Shown: positions 1 through 13,020, counted from the stretch's first letter. The stretch: 64,000 nt of DNA from Otis tarda (GCA_026413225.1 CM048576.1:3976501-4040500), one strand, 5' to 3'. The notes: a model not told the origin generated them from the sequence alone. Numbers and translations are program-made.

Positions 1-3000
1 TTCACGTTATGATACTACCCCACTTCAGCGGCAATCATCCAAGGACGCTACTAGGTTGCAAAGTACAAACAAACATCTGCAAGGAGAGTACAGTGTCCAG
101 ATGACAATAGGGTAAGCGCAGATCCCAAGGTGTGATTCCTCTAAAGACCAGAACTCTTTGACAAGAGCTAAAACCAGAACCAGGGAGCCATGAGCTGTCC
201 TCATCCTCTGTGTCAGTGACTAGCTGGCATACGGCTCTCCCAGAACAACTCACAGTTTAACCGGCACTTAGCTCAAGGTGGGAAGGATGGCTGAGGCTCC
301 CACGAGTGAAGAATACTGGCGAGCTAGCATTAAAAGCCCGTAAGTGCATGCCTCTCCCCGTACAAGTCCCTGCCCAGCAGCGACTAAAGGAAAACCCCAG
401 CTTTCTTCTCCATTTCCCACCAAATCTCTCACACTTTGGGGAGCTGAATGTTCCTCACACAAGACAACATTCACCCCGATTCAAGCCTGTTGACCTGAAG
501 AGACATCCATTAGGACTAAATGTCGATGGTAAGAGTCCTGTTTCCTCCCCTGTCAGCATGACACTTCACAGAGTATGCAATGTTTCTCAGACAAGATGCT
601 GAAAAGGAGAAAATAAAACCCAGAAAGCCCATTCACTCCTGTCACCTTGTCTCACAGTCCCCGAGCTGCACCATGGCACTGACATGAATCCGAGGGAGCG
701 TCCGACTAGGGAGGAGGTATCTAGCTGAGGAAGGTGAAGTTATGATCAACCTGAGATGTTCAAGTTGTCTGGTGTCAAAACAGCTTCCTGAACAAAACTG
801 AGCAGGCAAAGCTCTCTACTGGGCTCCTAACATTTCAGCAACCCCAGCTGTGGTCGCAGTGAGATTTGGAAGAAAAAGAGGACGCTACACTTGCAAGACT
901 CTACGCTTCCTGCTCCGGGGAAAACACTTCACGGAAGAGTGCCACAACCAAGCTAGTGCTCTCACAAAGAATATGGCCCTCTGCATAGATTCCCAGTATC
1001 TGTCGCTTCACGGCCTGACTGATTTTCAGATATTCCTGCTACTTTCAAAGATGTCAGCTAGGTCCCAAATGTTACACTCAACTGAGCACAGGATCACCAA
1101 GATGACTGAATCAAGGCAAGCCGCCGCACGGTTTGGAAGCTGACAACAAACAGGAGACCTTTTTGCCAAGTGATCCTTCACACCTACTCTAAAACAACAT
1201 GGGAATTTTACTAGCAGAGCCACACACTCTACTGTCACTTTCTCCTGGGAGCCAAGTTCTCCAGCTGTCCTTCACAAGGCTCCTGGGGAGCCATCCCCTG
1301 CACTGGAAAGTCCATCTCATCCTCCCACCTGCTCCAATCAGACAAGGCTGCATGTCCCCTGCTTGGCTGGGAAAGAGGTGAAACGGCAACACAAAACACA
1401 ATGTGATTGAAATGACAAAGACTGAGAGCTGCTGAGAAAAGGTAACATTTCAGAGGCCCTCTGCTATGTGCTGTACAGAAAGCTCTTTTTGTTCCCGATC
1501 CAAGCCTGAGCTGAATGTGATCGGTGCTGTGTCACGGCCCCTGTCAAGAGATGATGGGACCTGGCAGGCCGGACGACCCCAGGGAGTCCTGCTGAAGGCA
1601 GGAATGTTCCTGGAGAACAGCAGATCTTCTGTCTGCCGGGAAATGAGGTAAGGGCCACAATGCACTAGGATTTCCCCAGTCTCACGGACAAAACGAGCCT
1701 TCACCAGGGCAGAGTGTCCAAAGGCAAGCTGGTGCCCTGCTCTCACAGTCACCTGGGTGATAGGATCAGGCCTATTTACTGGAAAAAGCCATCAGTGCTG
1801 AAAGAAGACAATGCACTCCCCCGTTTTACCCACCAGGCTACCACACACAGTAAGAGCAAGCACAAGCCAACATGTCGCCAATGGGGAGGATTTCTTTGCA
1901 GCAAAGTTTCCGCTGCAGACCAGCAGCAATTTCTCACATGCCAACCAGAATTACTGCCACGATTCAGGCGCTGAGGGAAATTGCACTGAACAGGGCTGAT
2001 GGTGGAAGGAGTATAAAGAGGGGGTCAACTTTAAAGCAAGCTAAGAGAGACAAGTACCATTAGTGGGTTAAGATTACCCAAACACAGGCTGTGAATATGC
2101 AGAGAATCAGGCAACATTGTCTTAAATTTTCTCATGTCAATGAAAGGCAGAACAAGCTTTACAGCCTGCTCCTTGTATGCTAGCTGCAGCTTGCAAAGAA
2201 AGTTAGGAGTCTGCATACTGGCTTCCCTCAAATCAATAAGGTGAAGGCACACTGCTCATATGGTTCTTTTGTACCCCAATAATAGGCACCCTGGAGACTT
2301 TTATAATCACCCCTTGCAGCCTGGCAGACACTGGCTGCCAGAGCAGAGGATGCTGAAGAACTGAGCCTGGCTAAGAGTGTCTCTGATACTCTGCAGATAA
2401 ACAGCGGACTAGACAAGCAGAGGACTCATTAAAAACCCACAGACACAAAGACGTCACTCAACAAGACAGCCAATATTGGATCATACGCTTGGCGCTCCCT
2501 TCTAACCCACGACATCCAGAGAGAAAAATTATTCTGTCCATTTCCCTCCCTTTCCAATCCCTTCAGGCTGCAGCCCACGAAGACACACAATGCAAGCAAG
2601 AGGTTTTGCCGTGAGAGAGTGCGCTGTTTGCTTATCGCATGACAGTCTTGAGGGGGGCTGCTTACCCTCGTAAGTTTTCCATGCCAAGTGTGTGTTCTTC
2701 CTCTGCTTGAGGCAGCACTGCAATGCAGATGCCATACCCCCAGAAACAACATGCATGTGTCCTGACTAGATTCTAATTACAAACCATCTTTGGAGAGACC
2801 GCATCAGATTTGGGAGCAAAGAAGAGGAAGCTTTAGCAACAAACACACACAAAATCCCTCTGCAAAGAATGCCAGATTTCCCTTCCTACAAGGGCTGCAG
2901 CGTACGAGTCCAGGAACTGAAACCCGGCCCTCGGCACTAGGAACACTCTCAGCCATCTGCAGACTCATTAGAAAAAGAGTCTGTAGTGTCACACAACTCC

Positions 3001-4810
3001 TCCAGAACAGAACAAACCTCTTTAGTAGCTGCACAAGTCTCTTGGAAACGCTGCACAGATGAAGGGATTCAGACAAAGAGCTCACTGACCACGAAAAGGG
3101 CAGTAACAGTGTTTAAAGGTTAAGAAATCAGGGGAGGAGGTAATTCTCCTGTATCTTACCAAAATAGCATAAAGCTAGCATGTTGGTCAAGATCAGCCCA
3201 GCTTTTTTGGATGGGTGAGATATTACTAATTTCTTACATGAGATTCAGAGCCTGCCAGCTATTTATTTACTTTCCCTCTTGTGTGCAAACCCTTCCTCCT
3301 GACCTCAGGGCAGCACACCAGTTCCAGCAGATTCAGAGCAACTCACACCTTAGTTCCCCTCCCAGTCTGCAACTGAATATACCACTTTCAGCACGAGAGC
3401 CTGCCTTGCCTTCTCCCAGCTGGTTTTCCAGGTCAGGCCAAGCCCTGCTTGGTAAAGTGCAAGACTCCGCTGCAGCTGTCGTGCTCAGCTGCCCTGCTGT
3501 TCTCCTCTGCTAGAGCCACACACACAGAGACACAAAACATCATTCTTAGAAATAAAATGTTACAGAAAATAATCCATTTTGGAAGCAACTCCAGTCTCCC
3601 CTTCCCCTTCGTCTCCCCTGTGTTCTCTGCCTCTGCTGCTATTGCTTCTAGTATTTCTTTCAATTTTTCCGCTCCAAGGCCTCCTAAAATTACAAGCCAG
3701 GACTTGTCCTCAAAAAAAGACACAGGAGAGATCACCAGCTGTCTTGTCTCCCTGACTACATTAGTACCCTTCGCCTCTGAACTGACCTCAGTACACCTTT
3801 AACAAATAGTATAATCACTGGACCTATTAGTATTCATAGAAAACACCATGCCCTCATTCCCCATTCCAGCCTTCCTATGCCCTTACTGTATTGGCAGGTC
3901 ACGTAGACAGTGCTTTTGAAAAACAAGAGACATTTTACCTAAGAGTTAAGCTGGGGGAAACCTGACCAGTCAACATAAACACGAACCAGATTCCATTTGC
4001 ACCTTTGTCACCCGTATCGGGCTGTACCTTTGTCCTTCTCTACCTCAGTTGCTCCCCTACCTTCATCTGTCCCCCTGGACACAAACACACACACACTCTT
4101 GTCCTACCTGTCTTCTGTAAAGAAAGGGCTACGAAGCTTTGTTGCCTGAAAAACACATGAGCTCCTAGGGCTAAAGGCACATAAATGCAGTGGCTTGATG
4201 CTTCATGATCCTTCCTCAGCCCATTAAGAAGCAGCAAGTAGATGCTGGCACAGAGAATATACCGACTGAACAGCATCTGTCAAAGTTCATTAGTTTACTA
4301 AGATTAACGGATCATTGGGCATACTTTTTTGGCAAGGAAAAGTCATCAGATTTACGGGTCTGAAAGTGAAGGGACAGCTTCCCGTCGCCAGTCACATTCC
4401 ACACACCAGATGGTCAAGAAAATTAGATGCCCCATCCTGGCACCAGAGAGCACGATCTGTACTGGCTTTTGGGAACTCCCAAACACAGGTGGATTATGAA
4501 GCTAGCCATCGAGGAGGCCAGGAAGCAATGAAGATCATGAACTGAACAGTCATGTTGTTTAATGGCACTTGATGTGGATGCTTTAAGACCAAATTTGACT
4601 CAGAAGTGATTCTACAAGTCATCAGACAACACTCTAATATAACGACATTAACTAAAACAGACTGAGGAAGGCAAGAGAAGATGAAGGCAAGGGATTTTTT
4701 TTTCAAGGAACAGCTAGCCTGGATTTCCCATGTCATCTGTTCAGTCTCCTTCCCTTTTGCCTCGCCGCCCTTCTACTCCTGCTCTCCATTCCACAATAAG
4801 GAATTCATAC
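1..4810 (-). other. TBCEL: TBCEL intron after coding exon 6 (partial)
   Basis: This stretch of 4.8 kb follows the donor at 4810/4809 (AG|gtatga). Both strands were searched for the missing C-terminal peptide of the ubiquitin-like domain and nothing matching was seen, so the acceptor lies beyond the left edge. It holds only a short (AC)6 run near 4085 and no repeat I recognise. Confidence 0.8.
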
Positions 4811-4927
4811 CTGAATGGGACTTCCTCCTCTGGAAACTCCATGTAATATCGGATGAAGAATCGCTCCGAGTCCTCTCGCTCCCCATCGGCAACGATGCTT
4901 CCGTTGAGCTTGACAATAGATGGCAAC
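4811..4927 (-). CDS. TBCEL: TBCEL coding exon 6
   Basis: This 117-nt exon encodes residues 281-318 and completes Arg280. It reads from [15 protein letters not shown] to FPEEEVPF. The segment is the acidic end of the LRR cap region, just before the ubiquitin-like domain; [14 protein letters not shown] is almost invariant in the family. Acceptor cacag|GTTGCC, donor AG|gtatga. It enters after two bases of a codon and leaves two bases of Arg319, so the next exon must begin with one base completing that codon. That exon lies off the left edge. Confidence 0.95.
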
Positions 4928-5381
4928 CTGTGTGCAGACACCACGAAATACAGTCAGCAAGAAGAGAAACCCAGACAAGGTGACCAACAAGACAGCTACC
5001 ATCAAAAGCTACATGCCACAACATTAACACCACAAGAATACTGCCAGGTAGCTTACGTCTCGGTCCTCTCAAGACAGACAGGACAAGTTCCAAGCAGTTT
5101 CTCCAAGCACATTCAAAACTAAGCATTATCATTTCGCTACATATATGCATTGTGTGTGCAGGCATGTATGAGACTCAAAAAATTCTCTGAGAAGTAGAGA
5201 AGTTAGACTTAACATTTCCACTACTCCCACTTTCCCACACAACACAGAAAAGCTCAAATCCTTCTGAGCAGTGAATTCATACAAAACCCCATCTCCTAAC
5301 AGCCTCTTCCTCCAATTACCTACTCCCAGCCATTCATTGCCATGTAACACTGCTGCTGAGCAGAATAAACAAGCAACAGAC
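4928..5381 (-). other. TBCEL: TBCEL intron 5
   Basis: A short intron of 454 nt between coding exons 5 and 6. Its donor is AG|gtctgt, unusually poor after the GT, while the acceptor cacag is ordinary. No repeat or embedded gene is seen. Confidence 0.85.
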
Positions 5382-5508
5382 CTGGCTATTAGCAGCTTCC
5401 TGCGTTCCTCGGTGGTGTAGGACTGCAGCAAAGGGATTCCTAGCAATTTCACTTCCTCGAGCTTGGGAAAAGAATTTAACTTGTCAATGTCTTCCCAGCA
5501 ATGCAGAC
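5382..5508 (-). CDS. TBCEL: TBCEL coding exon 5
   Basis: This 127-nt exon encodes residues 239-279, completes Gly238 and leaves two bases of Arg280. It reads [20 protein letters not shown] followed by [18 protein letters not shown], the last leucine-rich repeat and the start of the LRR cap. Acceptor gagcag|GTCTGC, donor GCCAG|gtctgt. The segment after Gly is LHCW, where the human protein as I recall has LQSW. Exon length and phase fit both neighbours exactly, which supports the weak-looking donor. Confidence 0.94.
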
Positions 5509-8270
5509 CTGCTCGGAAGAAAAGACTTGCTTAAACCAACACCGTTATTACATCATGTATCCAAGATGATCAGACACAGTCAAAGGACATATGCAACAGG
5601 TGAGCATCAGCTGCTCTTTCTTTGAGAAGTTGGCTTTTTGCTCACCATGCACTGCAAAAAAAATCTCCTTCATTTGTTTACAAGACAGAGCAGTTTAAAT
5701 TCTCTCATGCTGCTTTTTAAGTCTAGAAGGATGATCTCCACGGTTGGTTAGGGAGCTTAGTTTTTTACGGACCATTCAGTCTTTGGCCTCACTGCTGAAG
5801 ACTGGTTAGCATCAGTTCTGATGGCTGCATCTATAAAGGCATGCTGCCTTAAGTAGTATTAAAGTCATCAGGACTTCTGTCATTCCTTGGTGTCACCAAG
5901 TAGCCATCAAACGGCTTTACCTCAGACACATGACCACCTTGGGTCCCATTTCTGCTCACGACCCAATTGTAACACAGTCCCACAAGCCATCCAGCATGAA
6001 AAAGGCTTTACGTCATTTTCAGCCTTAAGATCTGACATTTGGGACAACAAGGCAAGTACAGAGGGTGAAATAAAAAGGCTGAGGATTGAGCAACAGTACA
6101 GCCCTGATTATGTGGCGAGATCAACACTACTCTTCTTCTCTTCCCTTTGCTGCGAGTGCTGAAACGCTTTTCTGATGACTGCTCCAGAAGCTCACACTGG
6201 CAATGAGAGTTAGAAAACTGGTTTCCCCAAACATTCAACGGTTATACCCATACAGCACAGAAGATGTGAAAAAACAGAAAAAATACCAGTTCAAACAAAA
6301 CCAGGGGTCTCACTTGAGTTAAGCCTGTCAGGAAATGCCAAGTTCAAGCCTAAATCATGTGTCACAACCGCAACTCAGAAGAAAGGGCTCTTTGCAGAGC
6401 ACAAACAAAACTCCTGTAAGTATCATAGCACTGTATGTGGGGTGGAGGAAAGAGTTTCTTTTCCTCATAATGTTGGAAACACCTCTGCCAAAGATTACCT
6501 ATGCCTAGAGCCGTCCTCTGGGTATCAGCATCAGTCACATTTACAGACAAACAGAGTTGAAGTTTGTGACAGGACGAGACCTCTTCCGCCTGGTCTCTGG
6601 GGTGCAATGTCAGCAAAGACTGCCCGGTAACTCTCTGAATCATGTTGCTCTGAAAAAGCCAAAAAGCTCTCATAGCTGTGAGAAAGCTACTGCAAAGATA
6701 TAACCACCTCTGAAGGAGAAACTGCTGTCAGCCATGGTATCCGCCTTGGCAGGAAAATCTCTTCATCCCTCGTGACCCCATTGTGCTAAAACTTCACTAA
6801 AAACCATTATCTTTAGCTCATCCCTGATCTTCATTATGCTAAAAGAGCCTGCAAAAAGAGACACCAGTTTGGAGTCTTCACATGACAGAATTTTGGAGTG
6901 CAGCAGCTTTCCCTTAAAAAAAAAAAAAAAAAAAAACCCACAAATTTAACACGCTCCTTGGGATTTCTATTTGACTTTCAGCTCCCAAAACATCAAAACG
7001 CAATAAAGATTCCAGAGTTCTTAAATACCTGACATCAAAATTGCAAAACTACTTACCACAAGAGCACTTGCTCCTCAGTGAGACAGTGCTTTCAAATCCA
7101 GCTTAACAGGCTTTTCTTCCTCTAGTTAGGTTTAAGCTTTTATTATAGGAATTCCTTGATGCTTACATTGCAGAGCACGTTAATAAAGTACCTTCTACCT
7201 TGGCTAACACTTAACTATCACTTGCACAGCATCTAAAGCTGTCAAGAACAAAAGATGATGATGCATTAAGTACTCCTGAAGAAGAACTTCTGGTGTACGT
7301 GTCATCTCACAAACACGTCACTGTTCTCATGAGCTGCCCTGCAGCTCCCTCTCTCCGAGCGTGGGGTGCCCTTCCCGATATGCCAAACATTTATTCTCTT
7401 TCTGAAGCGTTGGCTGAGAATTCTCTGGGGCTGAAGTGTAAAAGCAGCCTCGAGCATAACTTATGGTGAGCTTCTAATAACTGAGCACAGATGACAGACA
7501 GCTTTTGCTGGTGAACGCTCGGCCCTTACGTGCCACGTACCTACACATACGCTCATTTTACCCAGGGTAGAACAGGGAATAAAAGACAAACGGGATTCTT
7601 TCATCCCCTCCACTGCCAGACATCTATTCATCCTTCTCCAGCCAGAAGCACCTGAGGCAGGGACAGGAAACAGAGGGAAACTACTAACGTTAAAAAATTT
7701 TGCCAGCTCATTTTGAATACCTGCCAGTCCACCCTACTCTGACTCATCTTTTAGATAACTACTACCTACCAAAAGCACCAGCTAAAGTCCACAGAGACGG
7801 GCAAGTTGATTTTTGCCTGTTTTCCTCTCCTAATGCTACATTCTTCAGGTCAGTGCACTTCAGTACATCTGCTTGCATGTCCCTGCATTAGCACTGTTAC
7901 AAAACTGGACTTCAACACGATAGGTCTGTTGGGACTACATTTATCAACAGCTTTTTGATTCTGCTGAGAATCCAGGACAGATTAGGACAAAGGTCACTGG
8001 GCATTTTCATCTCGGCTACAGCAACAGCAACAGAACTATCCCCAAAGTTTAGGCTCTTGCTCAGCCCTTCTGTCCCCTCTCATTCTTTGCAGGAAGCAAT
8101 GCTGCCTGCAGGCTACTTACCGCTAACAGGCCTAGGAAGCAACCACCCTAAGGCCAAAGTTTCAAAGAGCCCAAAGCAAGTATGTTTTTCACCTACTCAG
8201 GAGAAGAGACTCCGATCAACTGCTGTCACTTATGCTGAGAACAAAAAGCATACCGCTTCTAGGCTCTCAC
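5509..8270 (-). other. TBCEL: TBCEL intron 4
   Basis: An intron of 2.76 kb. It carries a run of 21 A at 6916-6936 and no other repeat I can name. No second gene or strong secondary-structure element was seen on either strand. Confidence 0.8.
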
Positions 8271-8527
8271 CTGACTTGTGCAAATTGATGGATCGCAGGT
8301 TGGGGAACAGCCTTGCTAGGGAATCTTCCGACTCTTCAATGGTTGTGAGATTGTTGTTAGCCAGAATAAGTGTGTCCAATGATGGAAACATAATTCCCAA
8401 TTTTCGAATTTCAGTCCAGTCTTGAAGATTATTGTCAGTTATGTGCAGTAATTTGAGAGACTGACAGCAAACCGGAGAACAAGACACTGTTTCATAGTCA
8501 TTAAGGCACAGGAAAAGCTCCTCCAAG
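8271..8527 (-). CDS. TBCEL: TBCEL coding exon 4 (leucine-rich repeats)
   Basis: This 257-nt exon is the largest TBCEL exon here. It encodes residues 153-237, completes Asp152 and leaves the first base of Gly238. Three leucine-rich repeat strands can be read: [28 protein letters not shown] and [14 protein letters not shown], then [13 protein letters not shown]. The repeats form the curved platform expected to contact tubulin. Acceptor tatgcag|CTTGG, donor TCAG|gtgaga. Only conservative changes from the human peptide were seen (for example NNNLTTIEE where human, as I recall, has NNHLNAIEE). Confidence 0.96.
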
Positions 8528-9546
8528 CTGCATAGGGGAAGAAAGGTCATGTCATCATCTCAACATACCTTCAGAAATGGCTACCCTCTTGGGTACAGAA
8601 ACAGGCATATGCGGTTTTAACATGACTTTCTGTAACGGCTCTTATGTGATTGAAACATTGGTGTAGAGCGGACTTTTGAGCACTCCAAATGGAGTGTTTC
8701 AACTACATCTCTGGTCTCATCCATAAACTTCCTCCACAGATGAAAAGCACCCTAGTGTTCCCCTAGCCTCCCAGTATTAACCTGTGTAACAGATTGCTCA
8801 GGGTAGTGTTCCACATTTGTGCCCAACAAGCCACCAACTCAATGCCAATGGTGACTGGTACTTGCTCTTAATGCTCACCACTTATTTTTAAAAGGTGTTT
8901 TTATACAACACAGATGATGCTTTTTCCCCCACATCGCCGGTTCTGCCAAAGATTCCAAAGATTTTCAGACAACTAAACTAGCTCTCCTAATCCTAGGGAA
9001 GCATACATTGACCACGCAGGATATACTGTTGTCATCATCTCCACTTACAAAGCCATACAAAGAGGAATCTGTCACCAAAATGAAGCCACTGAGGACATTC
9101 ACGGAAGCAGAATGCCATTGCCAGGGTGGACCGTGGCCAAGCCACAGAAGTCAACACTTTTGCACGGAAGAGCACGATGAAATACTAGTTGACAAGTGGC
9201 CAGACCCTCAGACTTACATCCCATTCAAAAGCTATTAGTACAGGTATGCACTGCACCATTCCTTCTGCAGTGACTCAGAGAAAAGGGTGTCACCTCTTAC
9301 ATCGTCGGGGTGGTTATCCATCTCTAGTATTTAGATCTGGATGAGAAGCCTCGGGCTTTGCAGTGCTTGTAAGACAATGTAAAGCATCCACCTGGCCAGT
9401 TCCCAAGCTCCCAAAGAAAAAAATTCCCTCTACCGATCATGTTTGCATCCTCGCACCCCTCTCATCCCTCACCATGTGATTTGATAAGCCAGCCTTGACC
9501 TACGTGCAGCAAGTATCCCTTTCTATACCCAACTCCCCATGCTTAC
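8528..9546 (-). other. TBCEL: TBCEL intron 3
   Basis: An intron of 1.02 kb with a donor CCAGA|gtaagc and a good pyrimidine tract before the acceptor. Nothing else was recognised. Confidence 0.8.
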
Positions 9547-9728
9547 TCTGGTAATTCCTGCAGGATTGTGTGGACTGTTTCCCAGGAAGCTTTGCTGTTG
9601 TTGAGCACAAGTTTGCGAACACCAGCGAAAGACCCAGCACACCTTCTCTCTAAAACGGACAAACTGAGAGGGTTGGAACTCAAGTTTAGAAACTCCAAGT
9701 GGGGAACGTTGGACACAATTTTACTGAC
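9547..9728 (-). CDS. TBCEL: TBCEL coding exon 3 (leucine-rich repeats)
   Basis: This 182-nt exon encodes residues 92-151 and leaves two bases of Asp152. It reads [20 protein letters not shown] and, further on, [20 protein letters not shown], two leucine-rich repeats with the consensus LxxLxLxxN. Acceptor gcttag|GTCAGT, donor CCAGA|gtaagc. The phase matches its neighbours. Substitutions compared with the human peptide (SNVPQ to SNVPH, SFSGV to SFAGV) are minor. Confidence 0.95.
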
Positions 9729-10829
9729 CTAAGCGGGAAGGGAAAAAAAAAAGAGAAAGAAAGACATGTGTATCAGGCAGTAATCGGACCTCAGGCAATA
9801 ATAATATCCCATCTCCTAAAAGGGGGCCCTTCAGAATTACCACAAGCCAAAAAAATGATATGCAGGATAAAATAAGGCTTCTGGATAACTATTTGTAATT
9901 CATACTCTAGCTGTTCACTGGTCTAGATTGATTGGTTAATTGCTTATTCACCTCAACAGTTCATTTAATTACACTCTCCAAGCAGCTTGATAAGAGAAAG
10001 TCAGTCTCTGGGGAGAGGTCATAAAATCCACCTCAACACCAAGCTTAGGCAGCAGCACGTCACAGGAGCCAGCGTGCCATACCCCTCTTTTAGCACAGAG
10101 GCAATGGGCACGTCTCTTGAGTTTACCACCAACACTGATCGCTTGCCCAGCTTTCCACCGCTCCCCACCAGCCACAGACCTCGCCATTTTGTCCAGCATA
10201 AAAGATAGACAGAAGCTCACTGGACGGTAACAATGAATTTCTTATTTGATTCCATTACTCTGAAAACAGCAACTTTCTTACAATCAATCCAAATGTTCAG
10301 GTACCTCTGCTTGGGGCTACTTTCTCTTTTTGTGCGTACAGATGTACACCTGAGAGCAAAGTACCAGAGAGGTAAAGAAGAAAGATCAGGAAAGAGATGA
10401 AAAGCCAGAGATGACAACTGTACAGCTCTGTACAGCGGGATACATAACAGGTTGTGTGATTGGGGTAGGTGCTGACCTAGATACTGCTAATACACAGAAA
10501 GGTATGAGAACAGGTTATTTAGATGATCAATTTGTACCCATCTAACAGTGATGAAGCGAACAGAACAGCCAGGCAGCATCACTTTGTAAAGAACACATCA
10601 CGTCAATCTCATTTTTCTCTTTGACTGGGTAACTGATTCAGTGGGAAGTACTATAAAGGAATTACAGCTTCTGAGGCACACCAGTCACACAGGCAAATCA
10701 GGGACTTACAGGGTCTGGGATAGCAGTCTAAGTTAGGAGTTCAGTACAAAGCTAGCAGATATACCGATGGAGTGTTCTAGCAGAATGCTACTTGTTATGG
10801 TTTCAATGACCAGAATAATTGAACAATAC

Positions 10830-11650
10830 CCATTTTCTTAATTTGCAGATGATAGTAAGTGGGAAAGGCTGCCCTCACATTGTGGTACAACACTAGAGCC
10901 TAAGTGAAGCTATCTGAAACCCATAAGACACAAGTTCAGTTCAAGGACAGTCAAAGTACTAACATTCTGAGAAAAGGACATGCATCCAGAAAATAATCAC
11001 AAGTTAGAGAACACCTGGCTAGAGAGCTCCACTCCACAAAGCGATTGTGATGGGAGGAGACAGGGCAGACCATGAGATACGCAGGACAATACACTGCCCA
11101 GTTGCTAGCAAAGGGCAACTGTCTTGTGAGGAGGTTGAATTCAAGTGTTGCATCAGGGAGGCTGGAGGTAATTAGCCTGCCTCACTTCACACCTCATCTC
11201 AGGTGACATCATGTTTTGGGCACTACACCTTAGGAATGAAGTAAACAAACTGGAATGACATCAGAGCAACAAAAGCAACACAAGATTTAGAAAAAAAATG
11301 GCCTACAATGAACAATTGGAAGAACTGGATTTTTTCAGTGTTATACTAAAATAGGAAAAGGAGACATGAAAGCTCTTCTTCGTGAGTATAAAAGCCTGTC
11401 TTACAAGGAACAGCGATGAATGCTCCTCTGCGCCCTCTGAGAACAGGGCAAGGAGCAATTGGCTTAAATTGCAGTATGAGAGACTTAAGTAACACAGTTT
11501 GCACTACGATGTTATTAGCCAAGTATGGGAACAGGCTACCCAGGGATCTGGAATCCCCATCACTGGCAGTTTTTAAGACTTGAGTAGATATTTCTCTGTT
11601 GTGCCTGGGCTATGAAAACTTAATCCTGTCTTGGAGAAAAGGGCCAAAGT
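10830..11650 (+). repeat. CR1 LINE, degraded 3' portion
   Basis: The segment reads in CR1 sense order: a remnant of the reverse transcriptase end (gcagatgatagtaagtggg at about 10847), then the 3' region motifs gttttgggcactacacctta, agtataaaagcctgtc, ttggcttaaattgcag, gggaacaggctacccaggga and ccccatcactggcagttttt. No open frame survives. The level of divergence suggests an old family, the type shared with turtles and crocodilians. It lies in a TBCEL intron in antisense orientation to the gene. The start is uncertain by 100 bp or more. Confidence 0.75.
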
Positions 11651-12269
11651 ACACTGAAAGCCTTTCATTTCGTGCTTTACTGCGGGTCACGCAGAAGCTG
11701 GTGAATTGTGCCATCGAGGGTAGCCAAATCAGGCTGAACAAATAGCAGGGTGTGAAGCATGCAGCTTGCGAGTGACAAGTGTATGTGCAACTCTCCCAGC
11801 TGCTTACCAGACATGAGGTCAGTCCCTCTGAGAGCAAGAGGCAGAACAGGGAGCAGAGAGGCAGCACCTCATTACTGTGGGAGAGGGCCTTTCGGAGTCA
11901 GAATAAAACAAGTCAGAAGACACTATCCCAGTTCTTAGCAAATACGCTCCCAGTACAAAACCATCTTCCCTGGCTCTAATCTCAACAGATTAGATCTCTT
12001 TCCCACCTGCTAAGCTAATACTTTCTAGGCTAACAAGGAAATAACAGGAACAGGGTTATTTGTCCCACTTCTGACTTTATGACCCCCGTGCCAGAGCTGG
12101 GACATTTCTGCAAATCCTGCATTCACTACCTGTTTAAAGACAGGAGTTTGATGCAACAGAAACATATGATAATTTTCATGTTGCACGTGCTGTTCTTTTC
12201 CAACAATAAACACTAACATAAAAGCAGAACATAAGCCAGTGAGGAACTGTTAATGACACTTGAACAGAT

Positions 12270-12540
12270 TGCAATTGTTTTACTTGTATTATATTGCATT
12301 TATCTAGTAGCTTTCATCCAAGCACTTCACAGGATTTTACAACAGCATTTAGCACTGATTAATGAGGCCTCGGAACTATCCTTAGAGGTAAATGTTATTA
12401 AACCTGTTTTTCAGATAGGGAAACGAAAGCTGAGAGAGAATAAATCCCTTGCCCAGCATCACAGAATCAGCACCAAAGCCGGGAATCAACTCTCATCACT
12501 CAAACCTCCTCAGTTCCTACTCTTAAAAACTACACTGCTC
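12270..12540 (-). repeat. MIR/CORE-SINE-like ancient repeat
   Basis: In order the segment holds tagctttcatccaagcactt, cacaggattttacaaca, gaggtaaatgttattaaacc, tttttcagatagggaaac, cttgcccagcatcacag and aagccgggaatcaactctc. This is the reverse-strand order of the amniote MIR-like consensus (cccattttacagatggggaa, acttgcccaaggtcacacag). It is heavily diverged. The open frame across it on the plus strand is incidental. Confidence 0.6.
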
Positions 12541-12608
12541 ATTAACCTCTTGACATTAGAAATGCCGGTTCCAGTGCTCTGCACAATAATATATACATAA
12601 ATTTTTTA

Positions 12609-12624
12609 ATATATATATATATAT
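12609..12624. repeat. (AT)8 microsatellite
   Basis: A pure alternating AT run in TBCEL intron 2, just after the MIR-like relic. Confidence 0.9.
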
Positions 12625-12880
12625 GTGTCACCCACAGGCCAAGATCGTAAGTCACAAGGTAAATGGAGTGAAGTGCCCAAATGGATTAAATTCATCACGT
12701 TTATTGCTCAGTTGTAGTCAAAGTAAATAAGCACCCGCTTCAAAGATGAGAAAGAAGCCATAAAAAACTGAAATCTCTCTCCATTAAATGAATGAAGTAC
12801 TCTTATAACCTGCAATGCGTTTGCAGTCCTAGTAATAGCCATCAAGGTTATTCAGAGAGATGCACATGTAACCATTTTAC

Positions 12881-13020
12881 CTCATGCCAGTCTTCCAGTT
12901 TATTGTCAGAAAGATCTAGTTCAGACACATGAGCACAGAAGGCAGCAATTTCATTCTCATCCCCTGCACACGTTATTCCACAGCTGTTCAGTACTAGCAC
13001 ACTTGGAAGGTTGAGGCGAT
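12881..13020 (-). CDS. TBCEL: TBCEL coding exon 2
   Basis: This 140-nt exon encodes residues 45-91. It starts by completing Asp45 (G|AT) and ends exactly after Glu91. It reads [20 protein letters not shown], then [20 protein letters not shown] and LEDWHE. The first leucine-rich repeat ([14 protein letters not shown]) is complete. Acceptor gtttcag|ATCGCC, donor CATGAG|gtaaaa. The peptide is nearly identical to human TBCEL. Confidence 0.96.

Larger units (their letters stand above)
9729..12880 (-). other. TBCEL: TBCEL intron 2
   Basis: An intron of 3.15 kb and the most repeat-rich in TBCEL. It contains an old CR1 3' end (about 10.83-11.65 kb, opposite strand to the gene), a MIR-like relic (about 12.27-12.54 kb) and an (AT)8 run at 12609-12624. 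Confidence 0.8.

Noticed and set aside
12253-12600. 115-residue plus-strand open frame
   Set aside because: It is explained by the MIR-like relic it crosses.
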